DNA of 31,744 bases from Oppiella nova (lineage: Eukaryota > Arthropoda > Arachnida > Sarcoptiformes > Oppiidae): positions 1-31,744 of the forward strand of contig CAJPVJ010000197.1 of NCBI GenBank assembly GCA_905397405.1, in the 5' to 3' direction. A model generated the notes under the pieces. That model did no database searches. It was not told where the DNA came from and saw nothing but the letters and a program-made list of their open reading frames with translations. Position 1 is the first letter of the stretch, and each line of letters opens with the position of its first letter. Positions 1 to 14,679 of this stretch are shown in pieces. The position numbers and the translations under genes were made by a program.

Positions 1-944
1 AACTACTAATATTAATACAATATGAAAGTGTTTCGTAGACCAGCTAATTTGATACTGCATTTCAAATTAGTATAACCATTAGGAGTCTCATTAAAATTTT
101 ACAATATTATTGCCTCTCAACGGTACACTATACAGCACCGGTAGATACATGAAAGTTGTACCTTTAGGAACTGCAAAGTAACAAAAACAAGGAAACATAG
201 GCAGCATGTGTTTCATATTAGAAACACATACACCACTGTCTATGTGGACAGGAATAGGGAACTACACTACAGAATATCTGATACACGAATGCCTCCACTT
301 TTATGATCAGACTATTAGACGATTATTGTATTAACTGTTGATTCGTGTCTTTGAGTGGAAGGTTGTGGTAGTGGTGTCTGCCTATGGGTTCCCCACCATC
401 GGTCAAAACCTATGGGTTGTATATATATTGTTTATTGACGACTAATTAACCGAGGACCTTGAATTGAGTCGGTTCACCCAGCAATTCGTGCTCCAATTTT
501 ATTAGTCTGTGCTGTGCTCTACTGTATACGGAATCATGAATATACAGTCCTACCGGTGCTCTCGTGTGAGAACCCACTGACCAAACAACCGGTACTAATT
601 TAATTGCCATAAATAGTGATTCGCTTTAATTAAAGTAAGAGATATTCCGTATATATTCGTCTCTTTATCTCCCATTCCCCTCCACATCTCCCTATCTATG
701 TGTATATCTCTGATGGTGTCTCTCTCTCTCACTCTCAGAGACCGGGGATCTCTGAGCCCACGGAATCACCTTTTCCTTCATTTCCATCTTCACGTATATG
801 TTCTAAACGTATATTTCTCCACACATTTACTTTTCTAACATATCTAATACCCGGCCAACGCATAGACATAGACATTGGGCACACCGGCAGCTGCTGTGAC
901 TTCGCCAGGAGAGCCACTCAACAGGACGTGATTCTAATACTCTT

Positions 945-989
<45 letters not shown>

Positions 990-2109
990 TTGCTCAACAC
1001 CTGGTCCTCTCTCTGGGCTTTAGTTTAGTCATACATTTAAGATATGAATTGTAATACAGGGAGAAGGAAGCAAAGAGTCGCCTATTTTTGTTGATTATAT
1101 TATTAAGTTGTTTGATGTTTGGAACCGCAATCAAAACACGGCATACATTGCATATACTGTTACAAATATGATCCCGATGTATTGGTGAATGTTATATTTA
1201 ATATCAAATAAATACTGAATGCAAAGCCATTAGACGCGACACACACTTATGCGACATAAGATTGTAATCTGTTATACAATCGCCCATTGAATGCAATCAT
1301 TTGGAATGGAGAATTCTATTATGAGAATCTGTTGAAAAAGAATTCATTACCGTTGTGTGTACTCTCATTCTGTACATAATGTGTCATAAATTTATCTTTA
1401 ATGAATATTCTTTTGTCTACCATAAATAAGTGTGTGCCATTTGGGAGCCTAAAGTCAAATATATATCTGGTGGTATGTTTAAATTTTTAACCGAAATTTG
1501 CTTAAATTCTTACACACAGAGAGTTTATATTTGAAAATCTTATCAGGGTATATGTATAACTCTTGAAATTTTATGTTGACTTCAAAAACCACACAAATAT
1601 TGTGTGTTGGTTACGACTTTGCATTTGTTAATAGGAAATAATAATAAAAATTTTCACAATACATTATCACTCGATATGTAATACAGATTAGCAAAATAAT
1701 AGCACATTTAATTCAATTTGCTATAAATAGTGCGATATTGTATTAATATAATACAATTGTGTGAGGGGTGAAGTTATATCACCCCGCACATTTAATAGTG
1801 AGAGAGAGACTGTGTATGTGAGGGGGAGTGGGCTTTGCGTCGGCAATACAAATATGAATCAATTTTTGCCTATTATTCCGTACAATAAATCCTTGACTTT
1901 TGACCCAGAATCTATAAATACGGGCCCAAAACTATCGGTAATAATAGCACGAATTTTTGACTTTTTGTTTTCGCACTCATTGAAAAACAATTGTTTAAAG
2001 TCATGCCAACAGTTAATAAGTGGGGGAATAGATAGCGAGCGCCTGTATCTAAAAAAAGCCTAAATGCATGCAAAAGGTGGTGCGCTATTGTATCCACTTT
2101 TTCGTACCT
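1..2109. other. Non-coding 5' flank, no gene seen
   Basis: AT-rich DNA without a convincing coding stretch; the short open frames here have no domain, codon bias or splice context. It holds a CT tract (about 947-985), a TATAAATA string near 1724 not followed by any recognisable gene, and the TACC[A/G]GTGC motif at 551 and, reversed, at 135. Confidence 0.6.
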
Positions 2110-2364
2110 AAAAAAGTGGTATTACTATAAGTATATGCAGTTATTACGAGGTATAGCCCGGTGTGTGTATGTATGTGCAATATCGCCCGGTGTTCCTATC
2201 CTTATTTCCATAGTGCTATTCATTATCTACCAGTGCAAAAAAAGTGGTATTACTATAAGTATATGCAGTTATTACGAGGTATAGCCCGGTGTGTGTATGT
2301 ATGTGCAATATCGCCCGGTGTTCCTATCCTTATTTCCATAGTGCTATTCATTATCTACCAGTGC
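2110..2364. repeat. Perfect two-copy tandem repeat, 128-bp period
   Basis: Two head-to-tail copies with a period of 128 bases; copy 1 is about 2110-2236 and copy 2 about 2238-2364. I see no mismatch beyond the length of the A run at the junction. Each copy begins with an A run followed by GTGGTATTAC and ends exactly with TACCAGTGC. There is no coding or RNA signature. Near identity implies a recent duplication or an assembly duplication. Confidence 0.9.
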
Positions 2365-4527
2365 AGGTGCGATACGCTTAGAAGGATAGTGGAGCACAGG
2401 GAGCACTCATAGGCTTACATACACACCACACGACACGAGCAAACAGTTATGAAAATCACTAAAACTATCGTTTGTGAGCTGAGAGTTAACAGTGATATAA
2501 GAGTCGGTAATGAAAAAAATTGTTTAGTTTTTTCAATACACAAAAAACTAAAGCTTTTCGTCCGATCTCTCGGCTATAATTTGGTGTTTATTATAACAAT
2601 ACGATAAAAAAAGGCACTGATTTCCGTCCGTTATATATATCAATGGTATGTGTTATACAGGCTGAAAAAATTCACAATCAATTTCAGAGTTTTAGTTTTT
2701 TTTGGTTGAAAGCAAACACTGATTCATATGCACCGTATCTATGATTACGAAAAAACAATTGAATAAAATTTGTATTGAAATTGATATGAAATAAAAAGTG
2801 TACGTTATATGAAAAAATATTTTTGTGTAAACAAATGCAGGAAAAGAGTGTTTGTGTTTAATATTTTAGGATTTACTCTAAGCAAGGATTAAAAATTTAA
2901 TTTTTTTATATTAATATTTTAAATTTATATTAATATAAAATTATAAAACTTATTTTTAATTTACATAAAATTCTACAAATAAATTTAGATGCTTTACAAA
3001 AATAGAAACATACATAAAACTGTTAAAAATAGACCTTGCTTTTCTTATTTACGAGGGCAGCCAGGTCTTAACTGTCAATGAGGGTCACACACACACTCAC
3101 GCCGTATGTTATTATACTACTTAAAAGTTTTTTAGGAGTGCTATAAAACACGGATAGCTGTCTATGACATTAGACATTGACTTTATTAGCAGCACCAATA
3201 TTATTGGGGATGTCTTTGTGAACGCAATTTACGATACCTTAAGATACGATATTGTCTTATACTTTATGCCCACATGTCTTAGCTATCGACGACCGAAATC
3301 TGTATCGTATTTACGGATACTTTACGACTACTCGTCAAAGAGTAAGCCCTAAAATAATCACCAGTCAGTCACTCCATTAGGGGTTGGGGTTAATACTATT
3401 GGCGAATATATATATTTTTGCGGAATAAATATTTCTCAACATTCATTGCCTTTTAAATTATTACATCTCATTCACGTATCCTATGAGCTATTAATTTGTG
3501 TAACAACTTTTATTAACCATAAGAATTAGTTATTGTTGTATATTTTTGTTGCTTATTTTTCGGGTTCAAATAGAGTTATTGCTCTCTCTCTCTCTCTCTC
3601 TCTCGCCTATTCTGCTTGATACTAAAAATCAACGACAAACACAGTATCACTAATTAAAGGGAATCTAAAAGTCAAACAATTATTATCTCTACTCCAACAG
3701 GTGTCGGACACGCGTTTGTCTCGAGACTTATTTCTAATGTAATAACAATCGTTACAATAAAACAAAATCTATTTTTATATTCATTGATATTATCGCGCTT
3801 TCGCTGCACACAAGCCTTCCTCTTATAGCATTCCCTTTTGCAAAAAGGGAAAGACATTTGAATTGCCAGCGATTTTTGTTGTGTATGCCATTTATTTCCT
3901 CATTAATAAAACTTTTGTGTTTATCTCGAAAGTGCTTTTAGTCGGGAGAGAGAGAGAGAGAGAGACTATTGTTGGATAACATTATGTTTAGGGCTGACTA
4001 ACAACGAGGACAAGCACTCGGTGCGCCTATTAATTGGTAATCATAAAAAGGCAAATGTCAATTAATTTGTTGATCACATAAAAAAGACAATTTTATAATA
4101 TGATAATATTATGCACACGTATTGCCGGAGTGTGGGGACAGGGAGACAACGGAATACATGTTACATAAGCCATACGTTAGAAAATAATAAGTAAAAGGCA
4201 AGGCTATTAATTTTTGATAATATAATTGGTTGTCATATACTGTAAGTGTTGTGCAATTCTTGTGCACTTTTATGCATATATTCCGTTCACTCTTGCAGTC
4301 GATGTATGGAAGTGTTTGTTGTGTTCACTCGTGAGTAGAGAAAAGCAAATTTATAATAGTATTGAGGCTCTCATTCGTCAGCCATCTGGCTCTCTGGTGC
4401 TCAAAATGTTTGTATTTAACACTTTTCTCTCTCCTATTCTCTCCCTAATTCTCTCTCTCGTGCTCTCTCTGTCTTCAAGTGGTTCTATGCCATCGCCGGC
4501 GAAAAAAAGGAGAGCCCAAAGTCCAAT

Positions 4528-4564
<37 letters not shown>

Positions 4565-5323
4565 CATACACTGTACACACAAACTGCTTATTATTATACA
4601 AACTTTCATTATTTTTGCACAGAATATTCGTTACACACATTGCGCTGAATATTAGCCATAATATGAATCGCTACACATTTGCAACGTTTTAATCATAAAA
4701 TTTAATTTTATTCTCGAGTTCTTGTATATTGAGAAAACTCTCGAATTTTATATATGAATATAAATAATTCATTTTTCCATAGAATACTAAAAATAAAATT
4801 TTATTTCTCATATAAAAACTCATAAAACTCTGTACTATTCTTTGCGATTACAACAATTACTGTTTTGCCAGTACTACTGTTCCCATACACCGGCGCCTGA
4901 CATATATTTTCTGTAAAAAGCATTTAGAGAGTAGTGTTTCACTACAATAACAGTCAATTATTAGACATCCAGTGAATACACGGTTATAGATATCTCTGTG
5001 TTCTGTGAACTATACGCGACATGAGGTGCACATCCCTGTCCCTATCAGTGCCATCCCATGTAATGGTCACTCTATTTGTCAGTTGACTTTTGAACCCAAC
5101 GTTTTATTAGCCATTAAAAGATGATTTATATATTAGACAAGAGCTTCTCTCTCTATCCATAACACTATCCATTCAACTCCTCTGTCCTCCAAGTCCTGTG
5201 CCATTCACTCACATATAGTGTAACTCTTGTCGAGTGAATCGACAGCACAGGAAGGACTGCCGGAGCAGATGTCAAGACGAAGAAGGTATACAACGCCTGG
5301 GCTCTACTCTTGGGTGAGGCACT

Positions 5324-5358
<35 letters not shown>

Positions 5359-6134
5359 TTTCTTTTCTCTCTCTTTCTCTACACTTTTCAATCACTCTTA
5401 GAAAACAGATCCCAAAAACACATCCAATGCCCAGTGTTTAGGATTTATGTGCTGTAAGAAACAGAGTGCGAGCCGGTAGTAGGCCTTCAAAATAAAATAG
5501 ACACTAAGCTATTGATATCAATGAATGGATTACTAATGGAAAAGTCATTCATTTAAAAAACATATAATTTTATTGTTATTATTATTATTTCGTTTGATGC
5601 CTAAACTCAAAATAAGTTATAAATTTATGTCTCGTTTTTGGGCACCGGGAACAAGATTTATATTTATTGTTACTTTTGATATTACTGTATATTATTCAGT
5701 AATTTATCATTAGATAACAAATGAATGGAAAAAAATAATTACTATTTTCACTGAGCAATCGTTTTTCAATTACCACAAAAAAACTGATAAATAATTTCAG
5801 TCTCTCTCTGATCCACACAAACACCAGAAGCTCTGGAAATTTCGGTCAATCGTAAAATTTCATTACGGATTCCCGGCCCCCACCTCATACTCGTCCGCCC
5901 CTTTTCCACTCGTCTAAAAACACAACATATGTTTTGTATTTAAAATTTGTTGATATATCCAACAAATTCATGGAATAAAATATACTATTTTTTTCGGAGC
6001 ACATCTCTGCCACTCGCATAACATACTGTTCCTCCAGTTCCTCCTTATGGCTACACTTCGGACCTAATTTTGCACTCAAATGAGTGAAAAAAAAACTTTT
6101 TACTTGTGTTGCAATACTTTATTATACAACTGTT

Positions 6135-6174
<40 letters not shown>

Positions 6175-7367
6175 TTATTTCATATCAACTTCTCTCCCAA
6201 CCATTTGCTTCTGTTTCAACGAATGAGTAGAAAAAACTCATATTTTCTTTTTAAAATGCCTGTCCCTAAAGGAAATGGTATTAAAAAATAGAGTAAATCT
6301 GCGTTGAGTGAGCGATGACTATGTTTTTTGGGGCTATTTTTTGGTTACTCTCTGCATCCCATCCCTCCTGTTCCCTAAAACATCTTTTTTGCTTCTCTTT
6401 AAATATAAATTAAAAATAAAATACAACCGTATAGTGAAGTGTATGTAACTTATGTATCAAACAGTGTGATTGAAATCCGAGTCCTATTTTAGTATTAAAA
6501 ACTTCATCGCAAGAGAGGGTCTCTCACCGACAAAATTGTGACATAAAATCACTAGTTTTTTGTGTTGTGTGTGACATACAAAAAATATACTAGTATATGC
6601 CTTATGCCTGATACCAAGTCTTATATAATTGAAAAATAAACTTAAAGTTTATACACAATTCGGTGTGAATTTTCGGAAAAGTTGTGGAAAAATCTTAAAT
6701 CGACACAAAATAAGTAGTTTTTTGACTCCAAGAAACTTATAGAAGTGTCCAAAAAGTTTTGTTTCCAAAAGTTAAGCTAATTTTTCACCTGTTTTTCTCA
6801 TACGAAAAAAATATATCGAAAATCTTTTCGCGTCGATATATAATATAATGAGAACCTGGAGGTAGTTTAGGAGGTGCGCACACACCTCAAAGAGCGTACG
6901 GCTTTTTATGCACCACTAGTCATCAATTGATGCCATATTATAGCTTATATTGAAAATTTAAATCTCCTCTTCTTTCACCTCCCTGTGCCCGTCTCACTCA
7001 CTCACACTCCCTGTGCTCTACCAGAGTATTGTAGACAACATATACACACGAGAAAGAGGATGGGTTTATGATATTGTGTGAGAGAGTGAGTGAGTGAGTG
7101 AGTGTGTGAGCACACAATCTTTGGTCAATTTTTTTGCAGAGAGCGTCAAAAGAAATTGTCCCCAACTTTTGAGAAGTGTGTGCCAGTGTCTCGAGCAGTT
7201 CCGTTCCCTTACTACCAGTGCCACACCAGTCAGTGCCCGAATGTGTCGCCCTTACGCTATGCTCTCAAACTGCTTCTTTAGCAAAGCTTCATCGGCTTCC
7301 TGTCCAGATGTCCTGTCCTGCCATATGAGAGCCTACATAGACATACACACACTTACTCTCTATCAGC

Positions 7368-7410
<43 letters not shown>

Positions 7411-7541
7411 ACAATCAAGATTTATATATTGAATATTATATACATTACATCTTCCTTCTCAGAGTAATCAACTATTTTTCGGTGTAAAATAAAGTGAATA
7501 TATGATAAAAGCTTTCATATGATATCTCATGGCTCTCTCTT

Positions 7542-7573
<32 letters not shown>

Positions 7574-10425
7574 TCCCTTTTTACTATTTCATTCACTGAC
7601 TCTCTCAATGAAGTGTTACATAATCGGTGGCCAACTATTGGGTGAACACCACATACATAGGAATGGACTTAAATATTGCAAAGTTGTTTCACATTTAAAA
7701 GCATGTATTTTTGGGATATATTTAAATGATAGTCGAGTGCAGAGGAAACAGTTGCCATTTCCCACGACATTATAACTCTTTGCAGTTCCTGTTTTTTGCC
7801 ATATATTATAATACACGTTAATAAGTAGTGAAAAATTATGGGAGCTCTCTCTCTCTCTCTCTCTCTCTCTCAACGGATAGTAAATATTGAAATATTTTAA
7901 AACCCATTTTATACAGTGTATAAATGTTTGCATAAATATGATCCACATTTAAAGAGGTGCCCCTGTCCATATGAATGAATATATTAAGCATAGCATTAAT
8001 TATAGTTATTTCGTATTCATTGGACTCCCCTTTCCATTCGTTATACGAAAATAATTTACTGCTCTATTATAATAGAAAATCATTTCTCTTATCTGATGAA
8101 CAAAACTTTTATTATCGGTTTAAAATAAATTTTATAACATTTTTTCTCACTCTCACTTTATTATATAATACGATATTATAAATGCAAACCACAAATAGGT
8201 AATTGTGTGCTGTTTTCTATACAAAAACATTTATTTAGATATACTGTGAAGAAGTTTCTCAAATATATTGTTTGTGTGTTTTGTGTTATTCAATGAAATA
8301 ATTATTTCGCTGATAAGTTTGTTTTTACAATAGATTGGGTGGAGATTTTATTTTAAATATTTAAATGCTTTATGTTTTATTCATTTAAGTGGTGGTATAA
8401 TATTTCACGTATTGTTATACCTATTTTCACATAATACCATGTGTGTAATTAAAACAAACAATATTAACAAACAAAAAAGTTTCAAATTGTATTTAATTAT
8501 TTTCACCTAATATTTAATGAATACATTAAGTCTATTGATAATAATATCTTATGTCATATTCTTCATCATTAAATATTTCTTATAATAATATGTTTTTTGA
8601 AAACATATTTTTCTCTAATAATTTCTATCGCGTTATAAATCATTAGTTATTTTTCTATTTATATATAAAAACATTTTTAAAACACATTTCCATTTATTGG
8701 GCAAAAATATTTTAGACAAAATTCTCGATAAGAATCTATGAAATGATGTGAAAAAAATATTTCGGGAAAAAAGTCTTTTATATTCGTTAAGAATATATAT
8801 TTTGACAGAAAATTTCAATAGAGATATATCTCTCTGAGAGATGCATTGAACGAAAAAATAATACAACAAATATCTGAACTTTCGATTTTAAGTGGAAAAA
8901 ACTTTTTTAATTGTTATTTCGCTCTTAAATCTGATAATAAGAGTGGCGTAAAGGTCTTCAATCAAAATGCATTTCCGTTGTATGCGGTTGTGTTGGTGTT
9001 TGCAATACTTTTTTCATACACTTTCCAACAGCACTGTTATCTCATTTGCATTCGCTATACAATTATCAGATATGTATCTCTCATTCACTGAGTTGTAGGA
9101 AACAAAGGCATTGTATTGAATGGTATGCCAACTGTTAAGTGTCATATCAATTGTGTGTCATTATCGAGATGTCATGGCACAGGCAGTCCCTGAGCCGTTC
9201 AGATCGGTGTGTATGAGCTGTGCATTGGTGTCGATAAGAGGCACACAAAATAAATATTGCGTTTTTCCACTCGTATCCCAAACACACACACAACATATCA
9301 TAACAATCCTTACATAACCGTATATACACATAGGATGTATTACAATGAAAAAGTGTAATATAATGCACAGAATATATATTGCCGGGGTATAAATATAAAT
9401 CGCTATAATATTGTTTGATAATTGATATGTGGTTTTCCGGGCGCACTCGTGACCACCGTTTGCACAAACGCTTACACCTCTTACACAACAACCAAATAAA
9501 TAGCAAAAATCTTTACAGCAATTATTGCGGGGAATAAATAAATAGAGTAAATGTCTTAAGCATAGAGTGCAAGAGAATTAGTCGAAAAGTAAATGTGTTT
9601 ATCGTTTTTGACTAAAAAATCTTTATAACAAACAATAATAATAGAGTATTTCTACTCTCCATCTCCTCCTTAACCTCTAATAGCCGTACAATTGTTTACA
9701 TTAGAGACTACATGTATGGCACAGATGGTTAAGAGTAACCGAAAAAAAACTCTATTAGAGTTACTTATAATTGGGATAAGGATGTATCGGAACTCGTAAG
9801 GCAAGCACCGGCACGTACCGGTGCCCTCAGCCACACGTTCATACGTGCCTTATATTTGCGAATTTGCGTTTTCTATCAGCATATAAATAATGGCATCAAA
9901 AAACAGTTTATGTATTGTAATGCTGTGGACAGACAACGGACCACTTGTTATACTGATTTGCACTGAGGTTTCAAGTGCTCATTGGGTGCACACCGGGTCT
10001 TAATATATACAGCCGGCTGTCCCGATATACTGTATATACCCCGATGTCTAACGTCAGTCCAATTGTCGATACAATACTTGTCTTATGGAGCCGGAGATCC
10101 AGATGTATGGGCACTCTTAGCGCAGAGGAAAACGTCTTTTTTCTGAGGGGAAACCTCTGCCACCACTCTCTCAGTACCCAAAAGGAAATCTTTTCATTAT
10201 TATCGCGAAATGTCTTTTTATTCTTACTCTCAGTATTTAACAGATATCCACTCTCTTTAGGGTGAGGTGAAGGTATCGGTGATACGGTGTATGTGTGCTC
10301 TACCAGTGCACCACTCTATGCCCGGTATATATCGTATGTATAGCAATGTCTGTTCACTGCAGAACCGCATCTGCAGTTTTGTTGCACTACTTCTCGGACT
10401 CATTGCCGAAGTAACACATAAGAGG

Positions 10426-10460
<35 letters not shown>

Positions 10461-11391
10461 GAGAGAGCACAGGAGAGAGGTTAGACAAAGACATGGAAAA
10501 CACACTACCATTCCCCTCCGGGTTCTTATTTCTGTTGCTTAGCCCTCTCTTTCAAAGTTCTCTCTCTCTTTTCTCCACTGTTTTGTCTTCTCTCTCTCCT
10601 TTTCTCTCTCTTATTCTCTCTCTCATACTCTCTTATTCATGTGTCTCTTATGTTCCGGTGAGCAGCCGGTGTGGACGCGTGCAACGTGTTGTTGAGACGC
10701 GTGCGGACCTCTTGACAGCTGCCTATTACTACTGGTGCCCAAACACACACCATATTGCAGATTGTGTGCCACAATTAAGCCAACCCTCACCAGCGTATGA
10801 GCGGCGCAGCCAACAGCCGCACCACACATCCACTTCCAGTCCGTTCCCTTCTGAGGCTCCCTTTCCCCCTACCGTTCCCCTGCACTCTCAGCGCGCATGA
10901 CCCGCACTGTAAGACACTACTCGTATGCCGTTTCCACCACTCATTCATTCACTCATTCAGTGATTCAGTGCCACTACAGGCGACACATGCGATAAGAAAC
11001 GCCAAAAAACTTTTTGCGAAATACAAAATCTTTTCAAAAGTTTTTCAACGCTATCACTAAATAATACGATATTTTTGTTGGCTTTTAGTTTTTGCGGACA
11101 ACTTATACCCCGTATCTGTCGACTGATATACCACTGGACACCGACTGAAGTTGTTTTTACAGCGCTTTTCAAGTGATTTGTTGTGTGTCTTAGAAATGAT
11201 GATCTGTTTGTGTGCTGTGTTATGATCGCCACATATGAGACAACATCGGCAGCCAATGTGTGTTATATGATTGTCACCAATAGCTGGATGTGTTTTGTGT
11301 TGTATGTGTGATATTACTGCCGCCACTCACGAGGTTTATCGGCCCAGAAATGGTCCACAAGACGAGGACTAACCAGACATCCCTATCAGCC
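2365..11391. other. Non-coding region upstream of Delta
   Basis: About 9 kb without a supportable gene. Open frames up to 147 codons occur, but they are built from CT/GA tracts (Ser-Leu or Arg-Glu runs) or are AT-rich with no recognisable domain. Contents seen: GA/CT tracts near 3582, 3945, 4530, 5326, 6138, 7373, 7537, 7845 and 10430; a very AT-rich self-complementary stretch at about 2900-2950; TACC[A/G]GTGC motifs at 7213, 9816 and 10301. GC rises between about 10640 and 10910, a possible place for the Delta promoter or an untranslated first exon, but no start site can be fixed by eye. Confidence 0.55.
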
Positions 11392-11454
11392 ATGAGATTG
11401 ATTAACAAACTATTGTTCACCGCTTTTCTGATACTTAATTCATATCATCTCAAT
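11392..11454 (+). CDS. Delta exon 1: signal peptide
   Basis: 21 codons, ending in phase 0 at a GTAAGT donor. The short basic start MRLINK is followed by LLFTAFLIL, a typical signal peptide core. ATG 11392 has G at -3; upstream in-frame ATG 11350 has G at -3 and G at +4, so both are usable starts. Confidence 0.85.
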
Positions 11455-11484
11455 GTAAGTGTGGTTTTACTTTTGTGTCAAATA

Positions 11485-11520
<36 letters not shown>

Positions 11521-13274
11521 AACCCTTTGAAGTTTACCGCTTAATGAAAAGATTTTTTTACACTTACAGTATATGTAGTGAAAAAAGTTTGTTTCATTCA
11601 CATTGTAGGCATGCTTTTGGTGATTGAGAAAAAAGTTTTTAAAAAGTTTTGTACAAATGAATGAGACTTACGTTCGCAGGCTATAGGCGCCCTCTATGGG
11701 CCATATGCCAGGGGATTAAGGACTGAATGAATATTTTTGAAGTTTTTTGATTTTAGTGTTAGAAATTATTTATGTGATCAAGATTAGTTTTAATTATTTT
11801 TATTATTTATTTATTTGTAACTTATAGGGATTAAATGTTTTTATGGTACAGAAGTTTTATAGTTTTTTTTAAACTAAACTATTGATTAGATTATTTGGAT
11901 ATACATTTGATTTAGAGTTAGTATTTTTTATTTAATTAAATTAAAACAAGTTTTAAAAATTATTTTTTATATTTTAGTTAATATTAATAATTATTATAAT
12001 TATATTTATGAGAAGTTTTAATCAGATTTAACTCGGAATCTATAAAATCAAATCAATTTCAATACTAAAAACACTTAAATATAATATCCTATGCCAGGTA
12101 TACCTATGAATAGTATCGCTTATCTGTCAAATAAGTTTCATCTGGGTATGTTTGTGGCCAGATATGTGTTTCGGGTGGGGATGTCTATGATTTCTTCACA
12201 ATATTAGACCATTTGATTGAATGTAATTAAACCCATACCTCCTATATCCAGGTGCTGGCGTCGGGTGTCTTCGAGTTACGGCTGGCGTCGTTCGCCAACG
12301 ACTTGAGTCGGGACGCGATCGGCAACTGCTGTGGGAATGCCCTGAAAGCCGACGGATTTAATAATAACAATGAAAAGTGTGGCGAAAAGTGTCAAACATT
12401 TTTTCGCGTCTGCCTTAAGCACTATCAGACAAATATCGACCCCTCGCCTCCCTGTACTTATGGGGAGGTCATCACCAATGTGTTCAACGAGTCGTCCATC
12501 AATTTTAAGGATATTACCGTCGATCACACCATACGCTTTCCGTTCAACTTCTCGTGGCCGGTATGTGTCTGTCCACCGATTACCTACCTTTCCTTATATG
12601 ACTTTTGTCTAAACTATACTGAACCCCAAAAACTATACCAAACTTTGACTAAACTCTCAAACCATTACTAAACTATTATTTATGAATTTATTTTCGCGTA
12701 TATATCGTATATACTGTACAACACTTGTCCCACTCATTCACTATACTATTATTATTACCATAAACTCTATCCAAACAATTAATGCCAAAGAATTTCTCAT
12801 TACTTTTTGTTTGGCATACCGTTCCCCACTATCCCTCTCTCCCGATATCTCAAATTTCATTAACTTAATTGAAACGCTTATTAATTATCTCAACAATTTT
12901 TATTGACTTTGTTTTCAACCGTTGTTTTCTCCGTTGCTGTCAATATTAGGGTACCTTTTCATTGATAGTGGAGGCCTGGCATAACGCGTCGGCATCATCA
13001 TCATCGCTGTCGACATCGTCTCGAGGTATGTCTGAAAACTATTTTTTATTATTATTTTTCAAGTCTTTCGCTTGACTTTACTTTAAATAATTTAAGTGTT
13101 TTTAAGCGATTCGCTGTGTTTTCTACCTATTTTTTCTGATACCTGCATACATGCTATACTGTACTGTAATCTACGCTACTGTGTATGTATGCCTATCCTC
13201 CAGAAGCTGTGCCTAACTTTCAGTCTCTGACAAAATTAGTTAAACGCCTCCTTAGACGTAGAGTTAGTGCTCTC

Positions 13275-13311
<37 letters not shown>

Positions 13312-14639
13312 GCTCCTGAATTCGTTTATACTGTATATATAATATATTCTGTATATATATCTCACAGTCAGTTCCCGAACAAGTGTTGTGTTAGTGTGGG
13401 AACGTAGCCCCGGGTGTTTTTGTACTTTTCGTACGCTCTCTCTCTCCCCCTCTCCTTCTTCTTCTCAGTGTTGTTCAGAGTCGACGTCTTCTTGACTACC
13501 AGTGCCTGTACTGCCCTTAAAGTCTGGTTCTTGTGATCCATAGCTACGATAAAAAGAGCATTTGTGGGATATATACGATAGATATATAATATTTCTTAGC
13601 CCTCAGTGCCAGACCCTTAACCCCCATCACTACTACCCAGTGCATGGCTACCGCCACCACTACCACTGCCTACTACTGCCCAAAAAACTATCGCCAACAG
13701 CCATACCATACCGACTACTCTGCGCTTCCGACTAACGAAGCCAACACTTAACGAAAAATATCTCATAGTTTTAGTTAGAGAGGGGAGTGTGTCGTCCCAT
13801 ACCTGTCCCATATCTATTGAAAATTGAGAGAGAGATGAGGGCATACCTTCATTACCGACATTATAGACATTATATAGTCTTCGGAGAGTTTATCTGACTG
13901 TGCGCTCACTCACTATAATCTCCTTTAATTAAGACTAAGACTAGCGATCATTATATACAATATATGGGACGCAGAGGTCCGTCACACAAATGACTCGTAA
14001 TTTTGTTGTGAGACTTAGGACTTAAATACCGATAATTACAATAAGAATACATATAATTCCTCGAAGTCTTTAATACCAACTTAATGGATAGGAAGGGCTA
14101 TTAATGGCGTGTACAGCAGTTGTGCGAGAGCCCATGGCTTAGGCTACCGGTGCTCAGGCATAGGCCCCTCAAACGTCAGTATTATATCCTTGGTTTAATT
14201 TGTGCTCAAGTAACTCACGACCATCTGTCGCTGCCATACAATCACTTACGCATAGGACAGGGCTTTCTCTCTCTCAAACTTTTTCTAAAAGACTTTTAAG
14301 CCAAGGCTTCTCACCTTCACCTCCAAACACACTCTCCACTCATTCTCTCAATATATCCATAAGTTTAGGGTCCACTTCCGTGCCCAACCATCCCATCCCA
14401 TCCCTATAGCCACTAACTATACTACGACAGAGTCCTCGCAAACACTAATAGTGTTTTGATATTCAAATCTTTATGACGAGTGGTGTTTTCGGGTCCGCAA
14501 ACACTGACTGAGACCTACTTTTATTACCTATTCGTTAGGGATCTCTCGCTCTTTTCCATTCACTCCATTAGCCCTTATATTTATGTCTGTGTATAGGAAT
14601 ACATGCAAAACAAAACCGAAAAGTGAGTCAACTTTTTTT

Positions 14640-14679
<40 letters not shown>

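Noticed and set aside
1724-1731. TATAAATA as a promoter
   Set aside because: No gene follows on the + strand for 9 kb; such strings are common in AT-rich DNA.
3500-3575. Possible tRNA, because of a GGTTCAAAT string near 3563
   Set aside because: The upstream 70 bases have no acceptor, D or anticodon stems.
4226-4648. 140-codon open frame
   Set aside because: Its Ser-Leu half is the translation of a CT microsatellite; the rest has no recognisable domain.
9147-9506. 119-codon minus-strand open frame
   Set aside because: Composition is irregular, with no domain, no conserved motif and no supporting splice signals.
10457-10900. 147-codon open frame upstream of Delta
   Set aside because: The frame is mostly Ser/Leu from CT tracts plus low-complexity sequence, with no domain or splice context.
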